A DNA stretch of 64,000 nt, from the NCBI RefSeq assembly GCF_000515255.1, contig NZ_KI911559.1:3580693-3644692 (forward strand). The letters are read 5' to 3'. The notes below the pieces were generated by a model that was not told the DNA's origin, ran no database searches, and saw nothing but the letters and a program-made list of their open reading frames with translations. Position 1 is the stretch's first letter; each line of letters starts with the position of its first letter. A program made the position numbers and the translations under genes. The stretch is from Rhodovibrio salinarum DSM 9154 (lineage in GTDB: Bacteria > Pseudomonadota > Alphaproteobacteria > Kiloniellales > Rhodovibrionaceae). Shown in pieces: positions 40,622 through 49,855 of this stretch.

Positions 40622-41554
40622 CTAACGCCCACCCAACGCGCGTCCCGCGCCGGCGGTGAACGCCTCGAGCGCGTTCAACTTCTGCAAAAGGGCGTTGGCC
40701 TGTTCGGCGGGCAGCGAGGTTAGCGGCGGACGGACACGGGTCCAGCCAGGATGCCCGGTGCGCCGAGCGACCACGGCCTTGGCGCCCGCAATGGTCGGGA
40801 AAGCCTCCAGCGCCTTGCGGTAGGCAATCACCGCCTCATTGAGCTCATCACCACCGCTGCGGCCCCAGCATTCGTACAGGCGGTTCAGCAGGTGCGGATT
40901 GACGTTGGCGCTCGCGGTGATCGTGCCGGCCCCGCGCAGTTCCAGCGCATCGCGGAGGTAGTGCTCGTTGCCGACGAACACGCTGAAGCCGGGGTGCTTA
41001 TGCAAAAGGTCCCGGGTGTAGGACCAGTCGCCGCCGGAATCCTTGAGGCCGACCACCGTCTCGGGGAAGTCGGTGAACAGCCGTTCGACCAGCGCCGGCG
41101 ACCAGCCGATCCCGGCCTGCCCCGGGATGTGGTAGAGGTAGAGGCGCAGCCGGTCATCGCCGACCCGCTGGATCAGCTCGCGGACGAAATCATACAGCCC
41201 CGCGTCACTGACGTTCTTGTAGAAGAAGGGCGGCGGCAGCAGCACGCCGCCGCAGCCGTGATTCACCGCCGCACGGGTCAGACGCACCGTCTCCGGCAGG
41301 TTGGGGAGACCGACGCCCGGCAGCAGCTTGTGGCCCGGCACTTCCGCCTCGCGCAAGGCGGTCAACAGTTCCAGCCGCTCGTCGAGCGACAGGGAGGTTG
41401 CTTCGCTGGTGGTGCCAAACGGGACCAGCGCGCTGCAGCCATGACCGAGCAAGTCCTTGGCGAACCCGACAAAGCGCGCGCTATCGACCGATAAATCCGC
41501 GTTGAACGGGGTCAGGACAGGGGCCAACACCCCCGCGAACGGTCCGCGTGCCAT
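40622..41554 (-). CDS. DapA/NAL-family class I aldolase or lyase
   Basis: A 310-aa (beta/alpha)8 enzyme of the dihydrodipicolinate synthase/N-acetylneuraminate lyase superfamily. The Schiff-base lysine is in VVGLKDSGGDW, the catalytic tyrosine in YLYHIPG, and the substrate loop reads PFGTTSEATSL where classical DapA has GTTGE. C-terminal residues differ from true DapA, so it may use another 2-oxo acid. It begins 7 bases after ccoS on the same strand and may be transcribed from the cco cluster, with no evident link to oxidase assembly. Confidence 0.85.
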   Translation of the reverse strand: MARGPFAGVLAPVLTPFNADLSVDSARFVGFAKDLLGHGCSALVPFGTTSEATSLSLDERLELLTALREAEVPGHKLLPGVGLPNLPETVRLTRAAVNHGCGGVLLPPPFFYKNVSDAGLYDFVRELIQRVGDDRLRLYLYHIPGQAGIGWSPALVERLFTDFPETVVGLKDSGGDWSYTRDLLHKHPGFSVFVGNEHYLRDALELRGAGTITASANVNPHLLNRLYECWGRSGGDELNEAVIAYRKALEAFPTIAGAKAVVARRTGHPGWTRVRPPLTSLPAEQANALLQKLNALEAFTAGAGRALGGR

Positions 41555-41560
41555 CGCGTT

Positions 41561-41731
41561 TCACCCTGGTGACCGGTCGTTGGGGTCGTTCTCGTCGTCG
41601 TCGAACAGCACCCGGTGCGCCGCCCCTTCCAGATCGTCGTACTGCCCGCTCTTGAGCGACCACAGGAAGGCCGCCAACCCACACAGGCCGAGGAACAACG
41701 CGATCGGGATCAGGTAAATCAGGACGGTCAT
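41561..41731 (-). CDS. ccoS: cbb3 oxidase assembly protein CcoS
   Basis: A 56-aa inner-membrane protein, needed for cofactor (haem and copper) insertion into cbb3 oxidase. It begins MTVLIYLIPIALFLGLCGLA, a single membrane segment, followed by the CcoS hallmark AFLWSLKSGQYDDLEGAAHR and an acidic tail (LFDDDEND). The ATG is at 41731. It ends the ccoG-H-I-S set. Its length and pattern match the family. Confidence 0.93.
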   Translation of the reverse strand: MTVLIYLIPIALFLGLCGLAAFLWSLKSGQYDDLEGAAHRVLFDDDENDPNDRSPG

Positions 41732-41791
41732 GGGACGACTTTAGCAGGTGCGCCACGACGGCGGTAAGGCGCGAGACGGGTGCGCCCGCGC

Positions 41792-44056
41792 CTACTCCGT
41801 CGTCGCCCGTGTCAGGCCAAGGCGCAGCGAATTGCCGGTCACCGCCAGCGAGGAGGCGGACATCACCACCGCGGCGATCAGCGGCGTGACGAAGCCGGCC
41901 ATCGCCAGCGGCACCGCCACCGCGTTATAGGCGAAGGCCAGGCCGAAGTTCTGGTGCACCAGCCGCCCGGCGCGCCGGGCGACCTCCAGCACTTCCAGCA
42001 CCGGGGCAAGACGCTCGCCCTGGAACACCGCGTCGGCGGCGGTCTGGGAGATGTCGGCGGCACTGGCAGGCGACAGGGAGACGCTGGCAGCGGCGAGCGC
42101 GGGCGCGTCGTTCAGGCCATCGCCCACCATCAAGACGCGCTTGCCGCCGGCGACCAGCTTCTCCAGCCGCGCCACCTTCTGAGCGGGCGCACATTCCGCC
42201 TGCCAGTCGGCCAGCCCGAGGGCGCCGGCCACTTTTTCCACCGTCGGCGTCCGGTCGCCGGACAGCAACACGACCTCCTTGCCCTGGCCCTGCAGGGTGC
42301 GCACCACCTCGCCCGCGTCGGAACGCAGCGGGTCGTCGAAGGTGAAGCGCACCGGCGCCATGCCGGGACGGGTTAACCACAACTCCGGACCGTCGTGGTC
42401 GTCGTCTTCGGCGGCAGCATCCGCACCGACCCAACTGCGCTTGCCCAGACGCGTCTCGTTGCCCTGCGCGTCGGCCCAGGCGAGCCCGCAGCCCGGCTCC
42501 TCGCGCACGCCGTCAAGCACCGGCATGTCGGGCGCGGCGCGTGAGAGCGCGCGGGCCAGCGGATGCGTGCTGGCCCCGGCAAGCCCGGCCGCCGCCCGCA
42601 GGTCCAGCGGATCGACGTCGGTCTCCTTCAGTTCGGGCCGGCCCAGGGTGAGTGTCCCGGTCTTGTCGAACACCACCGTGTCGACCTTGGCCAGACGTTC
42701 CAGCGCCGTGCCGGACTTCAGCAGCACGCCGCGCTTCAGCAGCCGACCGCTGGCGATCACCTGCACCGCCGGCACGGCAAGGCCAAGCGCACAGGGGCAA
42801 GTCACGATCAAGACCGCCACCGCGATCAGGAGCGCCGGCTGCCAGGCCAACCCACCCAGGATGACCCAACCGAGGAAGGCCGCGAGCGCCAGCACGTGCA
42901 CCACCGGGGCGTAGCCGCGCGCCATCCGATCGGCCAGCGCGACGTATTTCGCCCGGCGCTGCTCGGCCGTCTCCATCAGCCGCACGATCTCGGACAGCAG
43001 CGTGTCCTCCCCGACCGCCGTGACTTCCACCGTGACGGGCGCGGACAGATTCAGGGTGCCAGAATACACGCGGGACCCCGGCTGGGCGGCGTGGGGTAGC
43101 GTTTCACCGGTCAGCAGGGAGCTGTCGAGTTCGCTCGTCCCGTCGACGATCCGGCCGTCGGCGGCAATCCGCTCGCCCGCCGCAGCCAGGATGCGCATGC
43201 CGGGCTGCAACTGATCGGCCGGCACCACGCGCCGGCTGCCGTCGGCGTCTAGCAGCGTCACCGCCCCGCTGCGTAGGGCGAGCAGGCGTTCGGCGGCCGA
43301 CCGCGCCTTGCCGCGCGCCCGTCGGTCCAGATAGCGGCCGAGCAGCAGGAAGAACAGCAGCGTCACCGCGCTGTCGAAATAGGCGTGCGGACCGGACTGG
43401 ATGGTCTCCGACAAACTCATCCCGCCGGCCAGCAGGACGGCCAGCGAGATCGGCACGTCCATGTTCATCCGTCCGGCCTTCAGCGCCGACAGGGCGGAAC
43501 GGTAGAACGGCCGCCCGGCGTAGACGATGGCCGGCAGCGCGATCAGCGCGGAAAACCAGTGCAACAGGTCGCGCGTGACATCCGCCATCCCCTGGGCATG
43601 GCCCGCCCAGACGGAGACCGACAGCAGCATCACGTTGGCCGCGGCGAAGCCGGCCACGGCCATGGCGCGCAGTAGTTCCTTCTCCTGTCGGGTGTCGTCG
43701 TCGCTCAGGCGCTGGGGATCGTAAGGCACCGCGCGGTAGCCGAGTCCGGCTAGGCGCCGGACCATCTCGCCGCCCTGCTCGACCGCCCCTTGCCAGACGA
43801 CCTGAAGGCGCCGAGTGGTCATATTGACCCGGGCGCTCTCGACGCCGTCCATCGCGCTCAGTTCGCGTTCGATCGTCTTGACGCAACCGCCGCAATGGAT
43901 GCCTTCGACCATCAGGGCAAGGGTGTGACGCCCCTGAGCGTCGGCCTGGACGTAGGGGGTAACGTCGACCGGCTCCCGCGCGTCGCCCGCGGCCTGCCGG
44001 CCGCTTTCAGCCTCGGCGCGCGCGACATCGGCAACGCCGGTGGTACAGCAACTCAT
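41792..44056 (-). CDS. ccoI: Copper-transporting P1B-type ATPase CcoI/FixI
   Basis: Copper exporter that supplies the binuclear centre of cbb3 oxidase, 754 aa. The start is placed at ATG 44056, seven bases after AGGA; a GTG directly before it is only four bases away. The N-terminus carries MSCC and the metal-binding domain motif GIHCGGCVKTIE, then eight membrane segments, the CPC channel motif in VTCPCALGLAVP, the phosphorylation site DKTGTLTLG and the hinge GDGLNDAPAL. It is 32 bases downstream of ccoH. Confidence 0.95.
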   Translation of the reverse strand: MSCCTTGVADVARAEAESGRQAAGDAREPVDVTPYVQADAQGRHTLALMVEGIHCGGCVKTIERELSAMDGVESARVNMTTRRLQVVWQGAVEQGGEMVRRLAGLGYRAVPYDPQRLSDDDTRQEKELLRAMAVAGFAAANVMLLSVSVWAGHAQGMADVTRDLLHWFSALIALPAIVYAGRPFYRSALSALKAGRMNMDVPISLAVLLAGGMSLSETIQSGPHAYFDSAVTLLFFLLLGRYLDRRARGKARSAAERLLALRSGAVTLLDADGSRRVVPADQLQPGMRILAAAGERIAADGRIVDGTSELDSSLLTGETLPHAAQPGSRVYSGTLNLSAPVTVEVTAVGEDTLLSEIVRLMETAEQRRAKYVALADRMARGYAPVVHVLALAAFLGWVILGGLAWQPALLIAVAVLIVTCPCALGLAVPAVQVIASGRLLKRGVLLKSGTALERLAKVDTVVFDKTGTLTLGRPELKETDVDPLDLRAAAGLAGASTHPLARALSRAAPDMPVLDGVREEPGCGLAWADAQGNETRLGKRSWVGADAAAEDDDHDGPELWLTRPGMAPVRFTFDDPLRSDAGEVVRTLQGQGKEVVLLSGDRTPTVEKVAGALGLADWQAECAPAQKVARLEKLVAGGKRVLMVGDGLNDAPALAAASVSLSPASAADISQTAADAVFQGERLAPVLEVLEVARRAGRLVHQNFGLAFAYNAVAVPLAMAGFVTPLIAAVVMSASSLAVTGNSLRLGLTRATTE

Positions 44057-44088
44057 CACGCGATCCTATCGGATAAGACGGCGCGGGC

Positions 44089-44607
44089 TCATTCCGTCAC
44101 CGTAATCCGCCGGGAAACCCGGACGGCCTTGCCATTCTTCTCCGCTTCGATACGCAGTTCCCAAAGACCCTTGAGCGGCAGATCGACGGTCTTGCCAAAG
44201 GTGCCGCCGCCGAGCGCGTCCAGGGTATGGACGCTGTCGTAACCTTCCTGCGTCGGGCGGACGAAGCCGACCTGAACGCGGTCCGCCTGCAGCGGCTGGC
44301 CCTGGTCGTCCGTCAGCGAGATCCGCACATCGACCCGCTTGGGCTGCGGGTGTTCGACCGACAGGTCGACCGACCAGCCAAGCGCGTCCTCGCGCTGCTC
44401 GGCCTCGATCGCCTGCTGGTAGACGAGCCCCTTGTCGTAGGCATCATCGGTAACGAGCCCGCGCCAAGAGCCCATGCCCACCCCGATCATCGTGCCATTG
44501 GCCACGAAGATGACGAGGAACATCCCGAAGAAACAACTGGGAATCCAGACGTTGGGCTGCTTGTACCAGCGGATCGCCCGTTGGATCAGGCCATGCTGCG
44601 CGCTCAC
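44089..44607 (-). CDS. ccoH: cbb3 oxidase assembly protein CcoH/FixH
   Basis: A 172-aa single-pass membrane protein required for cbb3 oxidase assembly. The hydrophobic segment near residues 18-40 (VWIPSCFFGMFLVIFVANG) is followed by a periplasmic domain containing GLVTDDAYDKGLVYQQAI, the typical FixH stretch. Its ATG overlaps the ccoG stop by four bases (ATGA), indicating translational coupling. Confidence 0.92.
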   Translation of the reverse strand: MSAQHGLIQRAIRWYKQPNVWIPSCFFGMFLVIFVANGTMIGVGMGSWRGLVTDDAYDKGLVYQQAIEAEQREDALGWSVDLSVEHPQPKRVDVRISLTDDQGQPLQADRVQVGFVRPTQEGYDSVHTLDALGGGTFGKTVDLPLKGLWELRIEAEKNGKAVRVSRRITVTE

Positions 44608-46178
44608 CTCTCAGGCCCCCGGAACAGCGTTTCCTGTACCACAACGTTGCCCTGCCGGTCGGTCAGGCGGAACTGGAAATCGCGCGTCGTCTGCTCGACC
44701 GCCGAGCTCGGGCGTTCGACATAGATTTTATAGGATGTCACGGAATCCGGGTCGGCCGTCAACTGCACCTGGCGGGCCCTGGGGGTGTTCATGCCCACCA
44801 CCGACAAGGTGCCTTGCGGCAGGTTGCCGAGCTCCAGGGTATAGCTGCTCTGAGCGCGCTCCTTGTTCAGGATCTTGATCGTGTAGCCGTTACGGATCGC
44901 CCCGTCGGATAGGGTCACGAACAGCGGATTGCGGTCGTGCAGGACGTTGAGGTCGTGGGTGCTGCGGGTCATCAGGGTAAACAGCATGATGCCGGCAACG
45001 ACCGCCAGCAGCGAGCCGTACAGGATGGTGCGGGCACGGATCAGCCGGATCCGCGGCTTCTCGCCCCGGGCGCGGCGCTCCTGATTGGCGAGTGTATCGT
45101 AGGTGATCAGGTTCTTGGGCCGGCCCAGCTTCTCCATCACGCTGTTGCAGGCGTCGATGCACAGCGCGCACCCGATGCACTCCATCTGCACGCCGTCGCG
45201 AATGTCGATGCCGGTCGGACAGACCGCAACGCACTTGTCGCAGGCGATGCAGTCGCCCTTGCCGTCGACCTTGTCCCGGCCGTAGAGCGCATTGGCCTGT
45301 TCCCAGTCGATCGCGGCCAAGCCCGGCGTGCTGCTATCATCCGGGCCCTTGGGCGGCAGATTGGCCGGGGAGACGTGCGTCTTGCCCTTTTTCGGCTTGC
45401 CGCGCGGCTCACCGCGCCAGGGCTCGTAGGTGACGATCATCGTGTCTTCGTCGAACATCGCCGCCTGGAAGCGCGGCCACGGGCACATGTAGGTGCACAC
45501 CTGCTCGCGTGCCCAGCCGGCCAACAGGTAGGTCGTGGCCGTAAACATGCCGACGAAGAAGTAGACGCTGAAAGACGCCTGGCCGGTAAAGAAGTTGCCG
45601 ACGACAGTAGGCGCGTCGACGAAGTACATGATCCACGCCCCACCGGTGGCGAGCGCGATCAACAGCCAGACGCTGTGCTTGGCCAAGCGCTTGGCGAGCT
45701 TCTGGCCGGTCAGCGGCTGTCTGTCGAGCTTGATCCGGGCGTTGCGGTCGCCTTCGATCCACCGCTCGACCAGCATGTAGAGGTCGGTCCAGACGGTCTG
45801 CGGGCAGGCGTAGCCGCACCACACACGGCCCAGAAGGCTGGTCACCAGAAACAGCCCGATTGCGCCCATGATCAGCAGGCCAGCCAGGTAGTAGACCTCC
45901 TGCGGCCAGATCTCGATGCCGAAGAAGTAGGCCCGGCGCGCCGGCATATCGATCAGCAAGGCCTGATCCGGGGTGTTCGGCCCGCGATCCCAGCGCAGCC
46001 AGGGTGCAATGTAATAGATGCCGAGCAGAACGATCACCGCCGCCCACTTGAGCTTGCGGTAAAAACCGCCGATCGCCATCGGATGGACCTTCACCCGGCC
46101 AGCGTAGAGGTTCTGCTCCCGCTGCTTGCGCCGGGACAGGGCACCTTCAGTGCCCTCATGAATCGTCGACTCAGCCAT
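44604..46178 (-). CDS. ccoG: cbb3 oxidase accessory protein CcoG/FixG (polyferredoxin)
   Basis: Membrane-bound iron-sulfur protein, 524 aa; family members reduce Cu(II) to Cu(I) for oxidase assembly. ATG 46178 (MAESTIHEGTEG) is preferred to a longer frame. It has several N-terminal membrane segments, with the RVWCGYACPQTVWTDLYML motif in the membrane part, then two ferredoxin-type clusters CIACDKCVAVCPTGIDIRD and CIGCALCIDACNSVM, and a C-terminal Ig-like periplasmic domain (IKILNKERAQSSYTLEL). It starts a ccoG-H-I-S transcript, separate from ccoNOQP by a terminator. Confidence 0.95.
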   Translation of the reverse strand: MAESTIHEGTEGALSRRKQREQNLYAGRVKVHPMAIGGFYRKLKWAAVIVLLGIYYIAPWLRWDRGPNTPDQALLIDMPARRAYFFGIEIWPQEVYYLAGLLIMGAIGLFLVTSLLGRVWCGYACPQTVWTDLYMLVERWIEGDRNARIKLDRQPLTGQKLAKRLAKHSVWLLIALATGGAWIMYFVDAPTVVGNFFTGQASFSVYFFVGMFTATTYLLAGWAREQVCTYMCPWPRFQAAMFDEDTMIVTYEPWRGEPRGKPKKGKTHVSPANLPPKGPDDSSTPGLAAIDWEQANALYGRDKVDGKGDCIACDKCVAVCPTGIDIRDGVQMECIGCALCIDACNSVMEKLGRPKNLITYDTLANQERRARGEKPRIRLIRARTILYGSLLAVVAGIMLFTLMTRSTHDLNVLHDRNPLFVTLSDGAIRNGYTIKILNKERAQSSYTLELGNLPQGTLSVVGMNTPRARQVQLTADPDSVTSYKIYVERPSSAVEQTTRDFQFRLTDRQGNVVVQETLFRGPER

Positions 46179-46293
46179 ATCGTCTCTACTCGGTTGCGCC
46201 GCCCATATTCGCAAGACGATCCCGCTCAGCCACGCCTGGCGCGCGTAATCGTTACGAATGCCAAGAACTTACGCGCCTCGGCTGCGAGCGCCA

Positions 46294-46307
46294 TTGCGGT
46301 ATATCAA
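46294..46307 (-). promoter_or_regulatory. Degenerate FNR/FixK-type site upstream of ccoG
   Basis: TTGCG-GTAT-ATCAA keeps eight of ten consensus bases of the TTGAT-N4-ATCAA anaerobox. It lies about 116-130 bases before the ccoG ATG. fixGHIS operons are commonly under FixK/FnrL control, which makes the site plausible; the match alone is weak. Confidence 0.4.
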
Positions 46308-46524
46308 GGATGCTTCAGCAATCGCTCATATGCGCTGCGCCAAGGTGTCGCGCCCGTTCAAAGCTTTGGCTGGTATATCCTGAATGGTTTTCGCTCGCGC
46401 CGCCCCCAACTGCGGCGCCACGCGACTTACGGCATAAGGAGATGGCCCTCGGGCCCGGGGTCGACCAGCGGCATGGCGCGAATTTCATCGCGCCGAAACC
46501 CGGCTCCGGCGGGCACGAACAGAA

Positions 46525-46556
46525 AGGGCCGCGGAAGCGTGCACTCCCGCGGCCCT
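46525..46556 (-). terminator. Hairpin terminator after ccoNOQP
   Basis: AGGGCCGCGG (46525-46534) pairs perfectly with CCGCGGCCCT (46547-46556) across a 12-base loop. On the minus strand it lies 28 bases after the ccoP stop and is followed by a short T-rich stretch TTTCTGTT, consistent with an intrinsic terminator. Confidence 0.75.
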
Positions 46557-46584
46557 GACGTGCGATCTGCAATGCCGACTGGCC

Positions 46585-47448
46585 TTACTGACCGCCGCCC
46601 AGCGTGTAGACATAGACCGCCAGCATCTTGATCGTCTCGTCGTCCAGGCGGGTGGACCAGGCCGGCATGTTGCCGTGCTGCGGATTGGTGACCTGCGAGA
46701 CGATGTCGCTGATCTCCCCGCCGTACAGCCAGATCTGATCGGACAGGTTGGGCGCGCCGAGGGCTGGATTGCCCTTGGCGTTGGCGCCGTGGCAGGCGAC
46801 GCAGTTTTGCGCGAACACCTGCTTGCCAGCCTCGACCCGGTCGGGCGCGTCCACATCGGCCGACAGCGACTTCACGTAGTGCGCCACGTTGCGAATCTGC
46901 TCCTGGTCGAAGATGTTGCCGTAAGGCGGCATCATCGACGCGCGGGAGTTCTCGTGCTCGTTCCGGACACCGTAGCTGATCGTCTGATGGATCTGGTCGA
47001 GCGAACCGCCCCACAGCCAGGCATCATCCGCCAGGGTCGGAAAGCCGGGCCGGCCCGAACCGCCCTGGCCGTGGCAGGGCGCGCAGTTGTTGGCGAAGGC
47101 CGCACCGCCACCGGCCATGGAGAAGTTCAGCAACTCCTGATCGTTCGCGATCGTCTGCAGGTCGGCCTGCTCGATCTGGTCGACCCATTTCGCTTGGGCG
47201 GCCTGCGCTTGCTGGATGTCCTCCTGCAGCTCGACCCGGCGGTCCCAGCCGAGCAGGCCCTCGGTGTGGCCGGACAGCCACGGGATCGACGGGTAAAGCA
47301 CCACGTACACGACCGAGAACACGATGGTGGCGTAGAAGACGTACAGCCACCACTTCGGCAACGGCGTATTGAGTTCCTTGATGCCGTCCCACTCGTGGCC
47401 GGTCGTCTCCTGACCGGTCAGGTGGTCTTTCTCGGGCTTGGTCGGCAT
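46585..47448 (-). CDS. ccoP: cbb3 oxidase dihaem subunit CcoP
   Basis: Membrane-anchored dihaem cytochrome c of the cbb3 oxidase, 287 aa from ATG 47448 (GAAGTGAAG just upstream). The N-terminus EWDGIKELNTPLPKWWLYVF is the CcoP signature before the membrane segment. Two haem c sites are NNCAPCHGQGG and QNCVACHGANAK, each followed by a C-terminal Met ligand region (MMPPYG, MPAWSTRL). It starts 4 bases after ccoQ. Confidence 0.97.
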   Translation of the reverse strand: MPTKPEKDHLTGQETTGHEWDGIKELNTPLPKWWLYVFYATIVFSVVYVVLYPSIPWLSGHTEGLLGWDRRVELQEDIQQAQAAQAKWVDQIEQADLQTIANDQELLNFSMAGGGAAFANNCAPCHGQGGSGRPGFPTLADDAWLWGGSLDQIHQTISYGVRNEHENSRASMMPPYGNIFDQEQIRNVAHYVKSLSADVDAPDRVEAGKQVFAQNCVACHGANAKGNPALGAPNLSDQIWLYGGEISDIVSQVTNPQHGNMPAWSTRLDDETIKMLAVYVYTLGGGQ

Positions 47449-47452
47449 CGCT

Positions 47453-47617
47453 TCACTTCTCCTCGTTGTTGTCTTCGAGCGGGATGCGTGCCGCCTGCTC
47501 GAAGCGCTTCCTGTTCTTGGGCCAGAACGCCCAGGCGCAAACACCCAGGAACAGGAGCAGCAACCAAACGACCCACAGCTGGCGCAGCCAGATGGCCAGG
47601 TCGGTTAAGAATTCCAT
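47453..47617 (-). CDS. ccoQ: cbb3 oxidase subunit CcoQ
   Basis: A 54-aa single-span protein. From ATG 47617 it reads MEFLTDLAIWLRQLWVVWLL, continues as one membrane helix (LLFLGVCAWAFWPKNRKRFE) and ends acidic (IPLEDNNEEK). The WPKNRKRFEQAARIPLEDN pattern is the CcoQ/FixQ hallmark. It lies between ccoO and ccoP with gaps of 19 and 4 bases. Confidence 0.93.
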   Translation of the reverse strand: MEFLTDLAIWLRQLWVVWLLLLFLGVCAWAFWPKNRKRFEQAARIPLEDNNEEK

Positions 47618-47636
47618 CGGCCTTTTCGCCTCATAC

Positions 47637-48356
47637 CTACTGCAGCAGCTGTTCGGTGCTGGTGTCCGAGAAGTCCACCATCCGACCCAGGATTTGGAGG
47701 TAGGCGACAAGCGCGTCCATCTCCGTCACCCGGTCGGGGTTACCGTCGAAGTTCGCCACCTCGACCCGCGGGTAACGTTCCCGCAGGCCCTCCACGTCAC
47801 CGTCCGGGTTCTGCTGCGCGCGAAGATCGGCCTGCGCGACCTCGATCTGTTGATCGCTATAGGGCACGCCGACGTCGACGTTGGTCTCCAGGTGTGCCGC
47901 CGCGTCCATGTCGAGGGTTTTGTCCGACAGGAAGGCGTAAGGCGGCATGATCGATTCCGGCACGACCGACCGCGGGTCCTGCAGGTGCGCGACGTGCCAG
48001 TCGTTGGTGTACTTGCCGCCCACACGCGCCAGATCGGGCCCGGTGCGCTTAGAGCCCCACTGGAAGGGGTGGTCGTACATGCTCTCCGCCGCCAGCGAGT
48101 AGTGGCCGTAGCGCTCCACCTCGTCGCGGAAGGTGCGTATCTGCTGGCTATGGCAGACGTAGCAGCCCTCCCGGATGTAGATGTTGCGCCCCGCCAGCTC
48201 GAGCGGGGAGTAGGGACGCACCCCATCCACCGGCTCGACCGTGGATTTGATGGTGAAAGTGGGGACGATCTCCACGATGCCGCCAATCGAGACGGTGATC
48301 AGGGTGAGGATCGCCAGCAGGATGACGTTCTTTTCGATCCGCTTGTGCCAGTGCAT
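47637..48356 (-). CDS. ccoO: cbb3 oxidase monohaem subunit CcoO
   Basis: A 239-aa membrane-anchored cytochrome c that passes electrons to CcoN. One N-terminal membrane segment ([20 protein letters not shown]) is followed by the haem c site [18 protein letters not shown] and the Met ligand region [31 protein letters not shown] is a family stretch. It starts 14 bases after ccoN. Confidence 0.97.
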   Translation of the reverse strand: MHWHKRIEKNVILLAILTLITVSIGGIVEIVPTFTIKSTVEPVDGVRPYSPLELAGRNIYIREGCYVCHSQQIRTFRDEVERYGHYSLAAESMYDHPFQWGSKRTGPDLARVGGKYTNDWHVAHLQDPRSVVPESIMPPYAFLSDKTLDMDAAAHLETNVDVGVPYSDQQIEVAQADLRAQQNPDGDVEGLRERYPRVEVANFDGNPDRVTEMDALVAYLQILGRMVDFSDTSTEQLLQ

Positions 48357-48370
48357 CTCCGCTGCCCTCC

Positions 48371-49855
48371 TTACTCGGCCGGAGTTGCGGCGGCGGCCGG
48401 CTGGGCGACCATCGGCTTCTCTTGCCGGATATCGCCACGCGCGGTGCGCACCAGGTTATAGACCATGATCAGGGCACCCACGAGGAACAGAACCCCGCCC
48501 AGGCCACGGATCACGTAGAAGGGATGCATCGCCTCCACGGTCTCCACGAAGGAGTACTGCAGGAAGCCGAGCTGGTCGTACGACCGCCACATCAGGCCCT
48601 GCATGATGCCGGAGATCCACATCGCGGTGATGTAGAGCACGATGCCCAGCGTCGCGATCCAGAAGTGGTAGCTGACCAGGCGCATCGAGTAGAGCTGGCG
48701 GCGATGCCAGAGGTGCGGCACCAGGAAGTACATCGCGCCGAACGACACGAACGCCACCCAGCCGAGCGCACCGGAGTGCACGTGGCCGATCGTCCAGTCG
48801 GTGTAGTGGCTGAGCGCGTTGACCGGCTTGATCGACATCACCGGACCCTCGAACGTGCTCATACCGTAGAATGCAACCGAGACGACGAGGAAGCGCAGCA
48901 CCGGGTCGGTCCGCAGCTTATCCCACGCCCCCGACAGGGTCATGATGCCGTTGATCATGCCGCCCCAGGAGGGCATCCACAGCATCACCGAGAACACCAT
49001 GCCCAAGGTCTGCGTCCAGTCAGGCAGCGCGGTGTAGTGCAGATGGTGCGGGCCCGCCCAGATGTAGAGGAAGATCAGGGCCCAGAAGTGGATGATCGAC
49101 AGGCGGTAGCTGTAGACCGGCCGCTCGGCGCGCTTGGGGATGTAGTAGTACATCATCCCCAGGAAGCCCGCGGTGAGGAAGAAGCCCACGGCGTTGTGGC
49201 CGTACCACCACTGCGTGATCGCATCCGGCACGCCAGCGAACAGCGAGTAGCTCTTGGTCCCGAAGAAGCTGACCGGCACCGCCAGGTTGTTGACGATGTG
49301 CAGCATCGCGATCGTGATGATGAACGCCAGGAAGAACCAGTTCGCCACATAGATGTGCGGCTCCCGGCGCTTCATGATCGTGCCAACGTAGACCACCAGA
49401 TAGACGACCCAGACCAGGGTCAGCCACAGATCGACGAACCATTCCGGCTCGGCATATTCGCGCGACTGCGTGATACCGAAGATGTAGCCGAGCCCGGCCA
49501 TCACCAGGAATGCCTGGTAGCCCAGGAACAGGAACATCGCCGTTTCGTCGCCGCCGAACAGGCGCGCCCGGCAGGTTCGCTGAACCACGTGCAGCGAGGT
49601 GGCCAGCAGCGCATTACCGCCGAACCCGAAGATCGCCGCGGAGGTGTGCAGCGGCCGCAACCGGCCGAAAGTGGTCTCGGCAAATCCCAGATTGAGTTCG
49701 GGATAGGCGAGCTGGAAGGCGATAAACACGCCGGCGGAAAACGCCGCAATGCCCCAGAACATCGTCGCGATGACGAACAGGCGGACGACGCTCTCGTTGT
49801 AGTACTCGCGCGCGGGCGCGCGATTGTCAGCTGTGACTGTGGCGCTTTGGGCCAT
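48371..49855 (-). CDS. ccoN: cbb3 oxidase catalytic subunit CcoN
   Basis: High-affinity haem-copper oxidase subunit I, 494 aa with about twelve membrane helices. ATG 49855 is chosen (GAGGGAAC upstream); an upstream in-frame start lacks support. It contains [17 protein letters not shown] (haem ligand His), the [18 protein letters not shown] block with a copper-site His, [16 protein letters not shown] and [19 protein letters not shown] (haem ligands). First gene of ccoNOQP, with a perfect FNR-type site upstream. Confidence 0.97.
   Translation of the reverse strand: MAQSATVTADNRAPAREYYNESVVRLFVIATMFWGIAAFSAGVFIAFQLAYPELNLGFAETTFGRLRPLHTSAAIFGFGGNALLATSLHVVQRTCRARLFGGDETAMFLFLGYQAFLVMAGLGYIFGITQSREYAEPEWFVDLWLTLVWVVYLVVYVGTIMKRREPHIYVANWFFLAFIITIAMLHIVNNLAVPVSFFGTKSYSLFAGVPDAITQWWYGHNAVGFFLTAGFLGMMYYYIPKRAERPVYSYRLSIIHFWALIFLYIWAGPHHLHYTALPDWTQTLGMVFSVMLWMPSWGGMINGIMTLSGAWDKLRTDPVLRFLVVSVAFYGMSTFEGPVMSIKPVNALSHYTDWTIGHVHSGALGWVAFVSFGAMYFLVPHLWHRRQLYSMRLVSYHFWIATLGIVLYITAMWISGIMQGLMWRSYDQLGFLQYSFVETVEAMHPFYVIRGLGGVLFLVGALIMVYNLVRTARGDIRQEKPMVAQPAAAATPAE

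Larger units (their letters stand above)
46179..46584. other. 406-base region between ccoP and ccoG
   Basis: No gene is visible. It contains a hairpin after ccoP (46525-46556), a degenerate anaerobox at 46294-46307, and therefore presumably the ccoG promoter on the minus strand. Base composition is slightly lower in GC than the flanking genes. Confidence 0.55.
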
